A stretch of 64,000 bases of DNA from a virus. Location of the stretch: positions 1-64,000 of the IMG/VR virus record IMGVR_UViG_3300042731_007310; one strand, given 5' to 3'. Within the stretch, counting starts at the first letter, position 1, and each line of letters starts with the position of its first letter. The notes under the pieces are model-generated. The model did not search any database and was not told where the DNA came from. It was given only the letters and a program-made list of their open reading frames with translations. The position numbers and the translations under genes are program-made. Positions 14,003 through 20,628 of the stretch are shown piece by piece.

Positions 14003-14128
14003 ATGTTTATTCCTGAAATATCGGAAACAATAATAAGCTTGTCGGTTGATCTAATCGAGTATTGTACGATCGGACTTGTTGTATTTTTTGTTGCTATAGT
14101 CATTGGTGCGATATCCAGTTCAGGTTAG
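14003..14128 (+). CDS. 41-aa membrane micropeptide
   Basis: AAAGGGGTAAGAAAG precedes the ATG. The product has an amphipathic N-terminal half and one membrane helix (IGLVVFFVAIVIGAISSSG). It lies five bases after the previous gene. Unknown role; one of several tiny membrane proteins in this region. Confidence 0.58.
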   Translation: MFIPEISETIISLSVDLIEYCTIGLVVFFVAIVIGAISSSG

Positions 14129-14174
14129 AAAAACTTCTTTCGAATATGGTGTGTGTGTAACTGCTACTTATTTT

Positions 14175-14219
14175 CTTCAACCTTCATATTTTTTTATCTA
14201 AATACCTTGAAGGTTGAAG
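14175..14219 (+). repeat. 12-bp perfect inverted repeat over a promoter
   Basis: CTTCAACCTTCA (14175-14186) and TGAAGGTTGAAG (14208-14219) with a 21-base A/T-rich loop. The right arm covers the -35 box and part of the spacer of the promoter at 14207. Confidence 0.75.
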
Positions 14220-14235
14220 CGAAGTGGCGTATTCT
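14207..14235 (+). promoter_or_regulatory. Sigma-70-like promoter, copy 3 of a recurring element
   Basis: TTGAAG (14207-14212), a 17-base spacer GTTGAAGCGAAGTGGCG and TATTCT (14230-14235). It differs from copies 1 and 2 at two spacer positions. Confidence 0.75.
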
Positions 14236-14271
14236 ATATTTATGGACGCAACGATAAAGGGAGAATCGACA

Positions 14272-14574
14272 ATGACGACAATCAAAACCGCATACCGAAA
14301 AGCTCATTCACTAGCAACCATGATCGAATCTTGGAAGGCTGGAAAAGCTCCAACTAAAGCTGAATTTCTAAGGGCTTCACGAGAACTATTGGCAGAAAAT
14401 GAGATTGCCGAAATAGTTCCGGGTAAATTTCTTTCGAATCTGCTAGATGTAGCAGAGTATGTTCACAACGAAGATCGTGAAGGATTCCGGAACTGGTTCT
14501 TCAACAATCTGACTTCTGATAGACTTGATGTTTCGCTAGCAAGCGAATACAGCCTACACGTTCTGTGTGGGTAG
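14272..14574 (+). CDS. Hypothetical protein behind recurring promoter
   Basis: A 100-aa helical protein (MTTIKTAYRKAHSLATMIES...). It resembles the product at 3828 in length, leader and general pattern (helices, then IVPG and a C-terminal acidic-aromatic segment), so the two may be distant paralogues. ATG 14272 follows AAGGGAGAATCGACA. An in-frame ATG at 14242, just after the -10 box, would add MDATIKGEST. Function unknown. Confidence 0.7.
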   Translation: MTTIKTAYRKAHSLATMIESWKAGKAPTKAEFLRASRELLAENEIAEIVPGKFLSNLLDVAEYVHNEDREGFRNWFFNNLTSDRLDVSLASEYSLHVLCG

Positions 14575-14606
14575 GACAAACAATAAAACAAAGGAGTAAC
14601 TAATCA

Positions 14607-14849
14607 ATGAAGCGTAAGGCAAATCCAAAACTGTACAACCGGACGTTCAAGGACGGTTGGAACAATGCAAGGGATCAATACCATTGTGGTAAAGACCTTT
14701 CAGAACTGAGATTGCAAAGTGGTGAACTCCGAAGTGGTGGTCCAAGGGAAAAGGGATACAAGGAAGGTTTTGTTTCATTTCTGGATACCACAGAAAGTTT
14801 AGACACACACGGTGCTCAATACGCCGTTTCACTAGGTCTAACATTGTAG
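14607..14849 (+). CDS. Hypothetical protein
   Basis: An 80-aa protein (MKRKANPKLYNRTFKDGWNN...) rich in Gly, Arg and Asp, with AAAGGAGTAACTAATCA before the ATG. No cysteines, membrane segment or recognisable domain. Confidence 0.62.
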   Translation: MKRKANPKLYNRTFKDGWNNARDQYHCGKDLSELRLQSGELRSGGPREKGYKEGFVSFLDTTESLDTHGAQYAVSLGLTL

Positions 14850-14859
14850 GGTGGGGATT

Positions 14860-15126
14860 ATGAAGAAGACAAAGAATTGTGTATCAATTGAACAATTAAT
14901 TGAACATCTCACAACGTCCAAAAAGCTAGGTAGAACACTTCCGGACTTAGCTAGACATTTCGGAACGACTAAAGACAGAATCAAGCGTACGCTAGCCAAG
15001 ATTCCAGGGGAATGGCGTTCCGTATCGGTTTCTGATGGAACGGTTGTTTATGCACTGAAGAAATATAAGAAACACCAGGTTAGACGGGTGTATCAGAAAT
15101 ACAGTGGTGTATCTATAAACACATAG
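14860..15126 (+). CDS. Winged-helix-like DNA-binding protein
   Basis: An 88-aa protein. A helix-turn-helix is visible at about residues 25-47 (RTLPDLARHFGTTKDRIKRT), followed by a strand pair (WRSVSVSDGTVVYALKK) that would form the wing, and a basic tail. It probably represses or activates a nearby promoter. The recurring GTTGAAGCGA element is a candidate target, but this is inference. ATG 14860 follows GGGTGGGG. Confidence 0.7.
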   Translation: MKKTKNCVSIEQLIEHLTTSKKLGRTLPDLARHFGTTKDRIKRTLAKIPGEWRSVSVSDGTVVYALKKYKKHQVRRVYQKYSGVSINT

Positions 15127-15156
15127 TAACACACTCGCTTCAACTATAAACATTTT

Positions 15157-15200
15157 ACCGTGTGAAGTAATCGGGTAACGGCTTCACGCGGTATTTGTTT
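15157..15200 (+). terminator. Terminator-like hairpin
   Basis: ACCGTGTGAAG (15157-15167) pairs with CTTCACGCGGT (15182-15192) with one G-T pair, followed by ATTTGTTTTT. A reverse-oriented GTTGAAGCGAG lies just upstream at 15134-15144. Confidence 0.7.
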
Positions 15201-15234
15201 TTAATTAATTTTTTGATTTAGGAGAGAATTAGAT

Positions 15235-15456
15235 ATGGGATTTTTTGACAAAAAAACTATTTGTGAGATTTGCTTCAACGATAAATGTTCTGATAAGGGA
15301 AAGCGTAATTTGCATCGGGGTTATGATCCGAAAGCTTGCGCTAGTTTCAAGAAATCAAAAGAAGAAGTTGTTGAAGCAAAGAAAGTTGAATCTACAGAAT
15401 ACGATGATATGGATTATTCAACCCATCACGATCCTAATTATTGGGATGAATTATAA
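15235..15456 (+). CDS. Small Cys-rich protein
   Basis: A 73-aa protein with CEICFNDKC...ACASFKK, a possible four-cysteine zinc site, and a very acidic tail (YDDMDYSTHHDPNYWDEL). TAGGAGAG precedes the ATG. Unknown function. Confidence 0.65.
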   Translation: MGFFDKKTICEICFNDKCSDKGKRNLHRGYDPKACASFKKSKEEVVEAKKVESTEYDDMDYSTHHDPNYWDEL

Positions 15457-15636
15457 TTCGTATATTTTACACGCTAAAAGTAACGGTTGTGGTATATCTA
15501 ATTGTGCATATGCACTAAACCGAGTATTACTTTCTGAATCAACAAGGAGACCATCCACCAACTACACACAACATAGAGACAAGTAGAATGTAAATAGTGA
15601 GAAAGTTATAGGGTGGGTGGTAGGGTAATCGAAAGG

Positions 15637-15900
15637 ATGGATATAGCTATTAGTAAAATAAAGTCATTCGAATTAGGCGTTGCTTATCAGGGACATTATC
15701 CCGGTGTAAAGAAGCCAAGAGTAGCTGTATACGTTGTTGTGATGCGTGGAATGAACTATGAGGTTTTGGTTTCGCTTCCACACAAAGATGATTGGTTGTC
15801 GATATACCATTCCAAGTATGTAGGTGCCATTGTTGAATTCATGAATTCTATTTCTGGTGATACAATAGAAAAGGTGGTTCCGTATGTTTATAGTATTTGA
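15637..15900 (+). CDS. Hypothetical protein
   Basis: An 87-aa alpha/beta protein. ATG 15637 sits in a variant of the local cassette (TAGGGTAATCGAAAGG); a GTG at 15613 in the same frame is the alternative. It overlaps the thymidylate kinase start by 17 bases, so the two are probably coupled. No family recognised. Confidence 0.6.
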   Translation: MDIAISKIKSFELGVAYQGHYPGVKKPRVAVYVVVMRGMNYEVLVSLPHKDDWLSIYHSKYVGAIVEFMNSISGDTIEKVVPYVYSI

Positions 15901-16480
15901 GGGAATCGATGGTTCCGGAACAACTAGTCAGGTAAAACATGTTTCGAATATTTTGAGATCAAGGGGAAGGAAAGTTTACACTACAAGAGAGCCAAGTGAT
16001 AGACCGATAGGGAGATTTATCAGGGAAATTCTATGTGGAAATGTTCGTGTCAATATTGGTGATAAGACTATGGGATTACTCTTTACAGCGGATAGATCCG
16101 ATCACATAGAAGAAGAGATAAAACCAGCGATTAGAAATGGAAGTATTGTTTTATGTGATAGATACTATCATTCTTCTTTGGCGTATCAGAGTATGAAGCC
16201 AGATTCATATAAATATGTACATGTGATAAATGAAGGTATGTTGGTTCCTGATTTGACTGTAATATTAGATATTAGTGTAGAAGAGTCTATTAGAAGACGA
16301 ACAGAACGATCACATAGTGACTTCACAGAATCAGAAGAATTTCTTTCTCATTGCAGAAATGCATACAGGAAGATATTTATAGAAGAACCTTTTTCTGGAA
16401 GAGTTGAAATAATAAACGCCGATCAAAATATTGAAATTGTTACAGCAGAAATATTAGATGAAATAGAAAGCGTATTATAG
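15884..16480 (+). CDS. tmk: Thymidylate kinase-like protein with altered P-loop
   Basis: A 198-aa protein of the dTMP kinase family, which phosphorylates dTMP to dTDP. The P-loop region (residues 5-15) reads FEGIDGSGTTSQ: the conserved lysine of G-x-D-G-x-G-K-T/S-T is a threonine. The dTMP-binding motif DRYYHSSLAYQ (residues 92-102) is intact. The lid region (about 136-152, RRRTERSHSDFTE) is Arg-rich. The length is normal. Its place beside ThyX fits dTTP supply for phage replication. The missing lysine suggests changed or reduced activity, or a variant subfamily. Confidence 0.85.
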   Translation: MFIVFEGIDGSGTTSQVKHVSNILRSRGRKVYTTREPSDRPIGRFIREILCGNVRVNIGDKTMGLLFTADRSDHIEEEIKPAIRNGSIVLCDRYYHSSLAYQSMKPDSYKYVHVINEGMLVPDLTVILDISVEESIRRRTERSHSDFTESEEFLSHCRNAYRKIFIEEPFSGRVEIINADQNIEIVTAEILDEIESVL

Positions 16481-16488
16481 GTGGTGAT

Positions 16489-16905
16489 ATGGGTTGTATT
16501 CTTGACGCTTGTGAAGAACTAGAAGAAAGAGAGAGAGAACAGAGAGAAGAATTCAAACGAACCGGATTCAAGCCGGATTGTAGACGTTGTTATTCTCATG
16601 TTTATCTTTTAGATAAATCAATGAATCAGAAGTGTAGTTGGGATAGAAAGCCTGATAATTGTGGTCGTTATCAAGAATTATCTACCAAAGATATTTCAGA
16701 TCGTATGGAAGAGATATCTGAAAAGATAACCTCACTAAGAGAAAACCTTATGTTCTTAGAAGAAATGGAAAAAGAACATAAGGCCAAGGTTGCAGCCGCT
16801 TACTTCGGAATTTGTTACGACGAAGATAAAACTGAACCTGATGAAGATGACGATGAAGATTCTTTAGATGAAAATGATTTTCAGCTTCCAAAGAAAATGA
16901 GATAA
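16489..16905 (+). CDS. Hypothetical coiled-coil protein with Cys pairs
   Basis: A 138-aa protein. The N-terminus is charged helix (EELEEREREQREE). A Cys cluster follows (CRRC...KCSW...NCGRY, about 29-60), then a coiled-coil segment (about 65-100) and a very acidic tail (DEDDDEDSLDEND). GGTGGTGAT precedes the ATG. It could be a protein-binding adaptor. No family recognised. Confidence 0.65.
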   Translation: MGCILDACEELEEREREQREEFKRTGFKPDCRRCYSHVYLLDKSMNQKCSWDRKPDNCGRYQELSTKDISDRMEEISEKITSLRENLMFLEEMEKEHKAKVAAAYFGICYDEDKTEPDEDDDEDSLDENDFQLPKKMR

Positions 16906-16906
16906 C

Positions 16907-17194
16907 GTGTCTAAGTATGCTGTGTTTAGCAAGCCTAAGTTGGGCGGAAATAGAAGGATACATAGGCCTAGTGTTGTTTCTAATAGGATATCGAATGCTA
17001 TACGGGAATCAAGAAGGATTGTTGGATATTTCATTATCATAGAACTTTCTGATGTATTTAGTGATTCAAGAAAAGTACGTTTTTCAGGAAACCAACTTTT
17101 GTTTGAGTCGAAAATCGTTTTCACAAATTTTTTTAGAAAGGTTGGTAGTAATGAAGATTGTAAAACCAAGTTACAAGATCAAGAAACTAAGTAA
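16907..17194 (+). CDS. Hypothetical protein (uncertain)
   Basis: A 95-aa frame from GTG 16907, one base after the upstream stop. The N-terminal half is basic (SKPKLGGNRRIHRPSVVSNR) and hydrophobic strands follow. Its last 44 bases overlap the thyX start in another frame. The coding evidence is weaker than for its neighbours, but without it there would be a 245-base gap. Confidence 0.45.
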   Translation: MSKYAVFSKPKLGGNRRIHRPSVVSNRISNAIRESRRIVGYFIIIELSDVFSDSRKVRFSGNQLLFESKIVFTNFFRKVGSNEDCKTKLQDQETK

Positions 17195-17786
17195 TGGAAG
17201 AAGGGTTCTTAGAGAACTAGAAGAAGCGGCTAGGACCTGTTATAAATCAGAAGACAGGATTACCGACGTTTCCGCTAAAGGTTTTCTTAGAAAACTATTG
17301 AGTCATGATCCCGCTCACCTAAGCATAATCGAACACGAGTCTATGAAGGTGAAATTTATTTGTAACCGTGGATTCTCTCATGAACTAGTTAGACATCGTC
17401 CGGTTTCATATTCTCAAGAGAGTACTAGGTATTGCAATTATTCAAAGGGCAAGTTTGGTTCCGTGATATCTGTTATAAAACCATTGTATCGCAAACCCGG
17501 AACTGTAAACTATAAGATTTGGAAGGAAACCATAGAGACGATTGAAAGAACGTATATGAAGCTTCTAGAGTTAGGAGAAAAACCGGAAGAAGCTAGAGAT
17601 ATACTTCCGATCGGTCTAAAGACAGAAATTGTTACAACAACCAATTTGAGGCAATGGGGACATATCTTTTTTCAGCGAACAAGCAATCGTGCTCACCCAC
17701 AAATGAGAGAGCTAATGATTCCTTTGCTTGAAGAAGTCAGGTCAAGGGTTCCAGTTTTGTTTGACGACATTTCTATATATAGGTAG
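17151..17786 (+). CDS. thyX: Flavin-dependent thymidylate synthase
   Basis: A 211-aa protein converting dUMP to dTMP with FAD, NADPH and methylene-tetrahydrofolate. The signature R-H-R-x7-S-x-R is present (RHRPVSYSQESTR, residues 81-93), with conserved segments EHESMKVKF before and RELMIPLLEEV near the C-terminus. ATG 17151 is chosen from AAAGG nine bases upstream and because the protein then starts like other ThyX proteins. Together with the thymidylate kinase and the NrdJ-like piece it forms a nucleotide-supply cluster. Confidence 0.94.
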   Translation: MKIVKPSYKIKKLSNGRRVLRELEEAARTCYKSEDRITDVSAKGFLRKLLSHDPAHLSIIEHESMKVKFICNRGFSHELVRHRPVSYSQESTRYCNYSKGKFGSVISVIKPLYRKPGTVNYKIWKETIETIERTYMKLLELGEKPEEARDILPIGLKTEIVTTTNLRQWGHIFFQRTSNRAHPQMRELMIPLLEEVRSRVPVLFDDISIYR

Positions 17787-17793
17787 TCCTATT

Positions 17794-18381
17794 ATGTCTA
17801 TGAAAGAGATTACATCAAATCTAATTAGAAAGTTTGCCTTTCCAAAAGAACTTCCTACTAAAAGAAAAAACATCATGAGAAAGGTTTCTATAGGCAATCA
17901 CAAATTGTTTATGAGCAATGGTGAATTTGACGATGGAACACTTTCTGAAATATTCCTAGATATACACAAAGAAGGTACGGCCACTAGGGCTCTATTGAAT
18001 TGTTTTGCGATAGCTGTATCTGTTGGTATTCAATGGGGTGTTCCATTGGAGATTTATGTTGACTATTTTGCTGATGTAAAATTTGAACCTAACGGAGTGG
18101 TAAGGGGATACGAAAAGATAAAGAATGCAGATTCGATCATATCTCTTATATTCCGTATATTAGCTATCGAATATCTTGGAATGAAAGAATACCAAGATAT
18201 TCCGGATGAAGTTGTTGAAGTCAAAAAGAAGGTTTGTAAAATCTGTACTGAATCGGAACAAGATGACAATGGTGTGGTGATAGGTGACGCACCGTTGTGT
18301 AAAGATTGTGGTCACCTTACAGTAAGAAACGGAACATGTTTCAAGTGTTTGAATTGTGGTAGTACTTCAGGTTGTAGTTGA
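17794..18381 (+). CDS. Orphan C-terminal part of a B12-dependent (class II) ribonucleotide reductase
   Basis: A 195-aa protein matching only the end of NrdJ. Residues about 40-135 follow the family pattern (GEFDDGTLSEIF, then AIAVSVGIQWGVPLE, then KFEPNG and IFRILAIEYLG). The C-terminal tail (LCKDCGHLTVRNGTCFKCLN then CGSTSGCS) is the Cys-rich end that re-reduces the active site and feeds electrons from thioredoxin. In some bacteria class II reductases are split, the second part being called NrdJb. No catalytic part is present in this window. It may complement a host or distant phage NrdJ. Confidence 0.8.
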   Translation: MSMKEITSNLIRKFAFPKELPTKRKNIMRKVSIGNHKLFMSNGEFDDGTLSEIFLDIHKEGTATRALLNCFAIAVSVGIQWGVPLEIYVDYFADVKFEPNGVVRGYEKIKNADSIISLIFRILAIEYLGMKEYQDIPDEVVEVKKKVCKICTESEQDDNGVVIGDAPLCKDCGHLTVRNGTCFKCLNCGSTSGCS

Positions 18382-18391
18382 AAGGTGAAAA

Positions 18392-18640
18392 ATGAAACGG
18401 GCAAAACCAAGCGGTTATATGAAGAGATCTGAATGTAAAAAAACAACTTTCTCAACTAGTGTAACGATAGACGCGGAAAGGTTAGGTAGGTTGTTAGGTT
18501 TTGATGTCGAAAAGGATAATCCAGTATTGGACTTGGTTGGTTTTGGTAAGAATATAAAAATCTCTTTGGCTAAAGCAAAAAGAAAAGATTTTCGTATGAC
18601 CATTTCATGGGAGAGACAGATAAAAAAGAAAGAAGAATAG
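18392..18640 (+). CDS. Hypothetical basic protein
   Basis: An 82-aa protein with a Lys/Arg-rich N-terminus, a helical centre (DAERLGRLLGFDVEK) and strand-rich basic C-terminus. GAAAGGTG precedes the ATG. No domain recognised. Confidence 0.62.
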   Translation: MKRAKPSGYMKRSECKKTTFSTSVTIDAERLGRLLGFDVEKDNPVLDLVGFGKNIKISLAKAKRKDFRMTISWERQIKKKEE

Positions 18641-18659
18641 TAAACACCGATCTTCTGCG

Positions 18660-18713
18660 AAAACGTTTTTCAAAATTAGGTATCTCACGTTGAGGTACGG
18701 TATACTAATTTTG
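18660..18713. promoter_or_regulatory. Nested inverted repeats between 18392 and 18743 genes
   Basis: An AAAACGTTTTT palindrome (18660-18670), then CAAAATTAG (18671-18679)/CTAATTTTG (18705-18713) enclosing GTATCTCA (18680-18687)/TGAGGTAC (18691-18698). TATACT lies inside at 18701. It has no T-run after it, so it is an operator or leader structure more likely than a terminator. Confidence 0.5.
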
Positions 18714-18742
18714 AGAGCAATTCAAAAAAAAGGAGATCGGTT

Positions 18743-18940
18743 ATGAAAAGTTTATATTACATTCTGGTCTTTTTTGTTCTTTGTGGGTGTACGATAAAGG
18801 TGAAAGTTGAAGGTCTTGAAAAGTTGGTTCCTGAAGGTGGGTTGATACACGTCCCTAAACATGTTGTTGATATTGATAATAAAACCATAAACGGTGTGTA
18901 TAACAGTAACTATGATGATTCGGGTGTTGACAATGAATAA
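18743..18940 (+). CDS. Small predicted lipoprotein
   Basis: A 65-aa protein. Residues 1-16 (MKSLYYILVFFVLCGC) look like a lipoprotein signal peptide, with Cys16 as the likely lipidated residue (L-C-G-C, close to the lipobox). The mature part is about 50 residues with no cysteines. Small phage lipoproteins can act as outer-membrane spanins or as superinfection-exclusion factors; neither role can be shown here. An AAAAGGAG site precedes the ATG, and the gene overlaps the next one by eight bases. Confidence 0.7.
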   Translation: MKSLYYILVFFVLCGCTIKVKVEGLEKLVPEGGLIHVPKHVVDIDNKTINGVYNSNYDDSGVDNE

Positions 18941-19544
18941 AATTAATCTATTTGTAATTTCTATTCTATTTATTATATCAAGTTCATGTGGTGGTGGATC
19001 ACAAACGGTTTATCCAGAAATAGAAAGGACTGAAGAATTCGATGAAATCTATTATGTATTACTAGATTATTTCGAAGAAGAAAAAGGTGAATTGAGCGAC
19101 TATTGTATTTGGTTCACTCGTAATATGGATGTGAAGTGGTTGGATCATCCAAATACAATTGGTCATGCTGGTAGTAAACCAGGTAAAGATTGGTGTGGTA
19201 TATTTCTAGACGACCGTCTAAGGGGATGGCAATTGATTACCGTCATTACTCATGAGATGGCACATATTTTTTATTGGTGCCATATACCACAAGAAGAATG
19301 GACTGAAAAACAACACGGTGATAAAACCGTATGGGCTAATGGTGGTGGTGACTTTGATGTCAGTAAATTCTGTGATGATCCAAATATAGAAATAGATAAT
19401 ATAAAAAAGGATTCTATTCTTTTCAAGACTGCTTTCGAATTGGTTTGTCTGAATCATAAAGAATTGATGAAATGGACAAAGAGTGAAGGTAGACGAACTG
19501 ATATGAGAATCTACCAAGATTCCGGTATTGTATTTGAACAATAA
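18933..19544 (+). CDS. Predicted lipoprotein zinc metallopeptidase (HExxH)
   Basis: A 203-aa protein. Signal peptide at residues 1-18 with Cys19 as likely lipid site (ISSSC). The zinc motif HEMAH is at about residues 107-111. Several paired cysteines (C58, C88, C118, C150 and others) would suit disulfides in the periplasm or on the cell surface. ATG 18933 overlaps the small lipoprotein's stop. It may cleave envelope proteins or peptidoglycan-linked peptides during infection or lysis; the substrate is unknown. Confidence 0.72.
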   Translation: MNKINLFVISILFIISSSCGGGSQTVYPEIERTEEFDEIYYVLLDYFEEEKGELSDYCIWFTRNMDVKWLDHPNTIGHAGSKPGKDWCGIFLDDRLRGWQLITVITHEMAHIFYWCHIPQEEWTEKQHGDKTVWANGGGDFDVSKFCDDPNIEIDNIKKDSILFKTAFELVCLNHKELMKWTKSEGRRTDMRIYQDSGIVFEQ

Positions 19545-19583
19545 TTCATCGTACTATGGCCGTAAACGATAGGTAATAGTATT

Positions 19584-19907
19584 ATGGATATTGTAGAGAT
19601 TGATCTGTTTGGTAGAACGTTTGTGTTGAAAAGAACTTCACACTTGAGTACTGAAGGGGATCAAGTGTGGTATCGTTGGATATTCGAAGAAAAAGGTTTT
19701 CAGATTGCATTGTGTAGAAGTGTGATGACCGGAAACTACAACGCATATGCAAACTTTGACGAAGAAGAACCAACCATAAGGCGCTTCAACGTATGGGGTA
19801 TTGAATCTAGCGATCCGGAAGAATCGATACGCAAGCTTCAAGAATCGATACTATCAGTAGGTATGTTGTTATCTAATGTGTTACGTGGTCAAGAGATAGA
19901 GTCATAA
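19584..19907 (+). CDS. Hypothetical protein
   Basis: A 107-aa strand-rich protein (IDLFGRTFVLKRT, QVWYRWIFEEKGFQIALCRS) with a C-terminal helix. The N-terminus resembles small beta-sheet proteins but I cannot assign it. Its stop shares bases with the next ATG (TAATG). Confidence 0.62.
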   Translation: MDIVEIDLFGRTFVLKRTSHLSTEGDQVWYRWIFEEKGFQIALCRSVMTGNYNAYANFDEEEPTIRRFNVWGIESSDPEESIRKLQESILSVGMLLSNVLRGQEIES

Positions 19908-20179
19908 TGTTGGTTCAAAGATTCATAGCTCTCTGTGATGAACCCGGATGTAAGGCTCATACAAAGGTTACTTTGAAAATCAGAATGGCGCCTTTGGAAG
20001 AAAGTTTGAAATACAAAAATGCTCTTTTACCGGATGATATAATAATACGTGAAGAAGGTTGGTCGTGGGGGTGGGATAGTAATAAACAATGGACTGGTAT
20101 CTATTGCCCTAAACATGGTGAAAAAAATGGAAGACACAAATCAAAACCAAAGAATAGGCGTTCCGGACGAAAACGGTAG
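19907..20179 (+). CDS. Small zinc-finger-like protein
   Basis: A 90-aa protein with CDEPGCKAHT near the start and YCPKHG near residue 68, so C-x4-C...C-x2-H as in the left-end knuckle proteins, here with a long insert. The C-terminus is very basic (KSKPKNRRSGRKR). It overlaps the next gene by 53 bases. Probably nucleic-acid binding. Confidence 0.6.
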   Translation: MLVQRFIALCDEPGCKAHTKVTLKIRMAPLEESLKYKNALLPDDIIIREEGWSWGWDSNKQWTGIYCPKHGEKNGRHKSKPKNRRSGRKR

Positions 20180-20414
20180 TTTTCTTTTGTCTGCTACCTG
20201 TCGTTGTTCTGAATGTGACGCGGTATCAATTACTTCTATTACCATGAAGCTTGAAAGGGTCCGTATCGATGACAATCTTATTGGGTTGATAGATGGTTCC
20301 GGTGTAGCAATGATAGTGAAATATATCAACCTAATGGACGGATGGTCTTTAGGTAAAGACTTGAAACCACGGTGTTCTAAACATAGTAATGAGAATAATA
20401 AAAATGAACAATGA
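20127..20414 (+). CDS. Small zinc-finger-like protein, paralogue of the upstream gene
   Basis: A 95-aa protein with CRCSECDAVS and RCSKHS, the same C-x2-C...C-x2-H layout with an insert as in the upstream product, so likely tandem paralogues. ATG 20127 follows GGTGAAAAAA. It overlaps both neighbours. Confidence 0.58.
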   Translation: MEDTNQNQRIGVPDENGSFLLSATCRCSECDAVSITSITMKLERVRIDDNLIGLIDGSGVAMIVKYINLMDGWSLGKDLKPRCSKHSNENNKNEQ

Positions 20415-20604
20415 TACAAATACAATCTTGTCGGGTAAGCAAGAATTGGATATTCAAGAAGCCAAAGAAAAGGCGTATGGTAAGGGAAAGTCTGAAGGTT
20501 TCAAAATACAAAAAGCAGATCAACACAAGAAAAAGGTTGATAAAAATCGGAAGCGTAGAAAGATTTCTAAGGCTTCAAATAAAAAGAATAGAAAAAATAA
20601 ATAA
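20404..20604 (+). CDS. Very basic small protein
   Basis: A 66-aa protein with more than a third Lys/Arg in its second half (KKVDKNRKRRKISKASNKKN). Probably binds nucleic acid non-specifically. ATG 20404 overlaps the upstream stop. Confidence 0.55.
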   Translation: MNNDTNTILSGKQELDIQEAKEKAYGKGKSEGFKIQKADQHKKKVDKNRKRRKISKASNKKNRKNK

Positions 20605-20628
20605 CTTACAAAGAAAGGTATCGGTGAA

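Noticed and set aside
15245-15586. 113-residue frame overlapping the gene at 15235
   Set aside because: It uses a shifted frame of a better supported gene and contains no domain.
17728-17793. Longer N-terminus for the NrdJ-like protein
   Set aside because: It would overlap thyX and has no ribosome site; homology-like sequence begins after ATG 17794.
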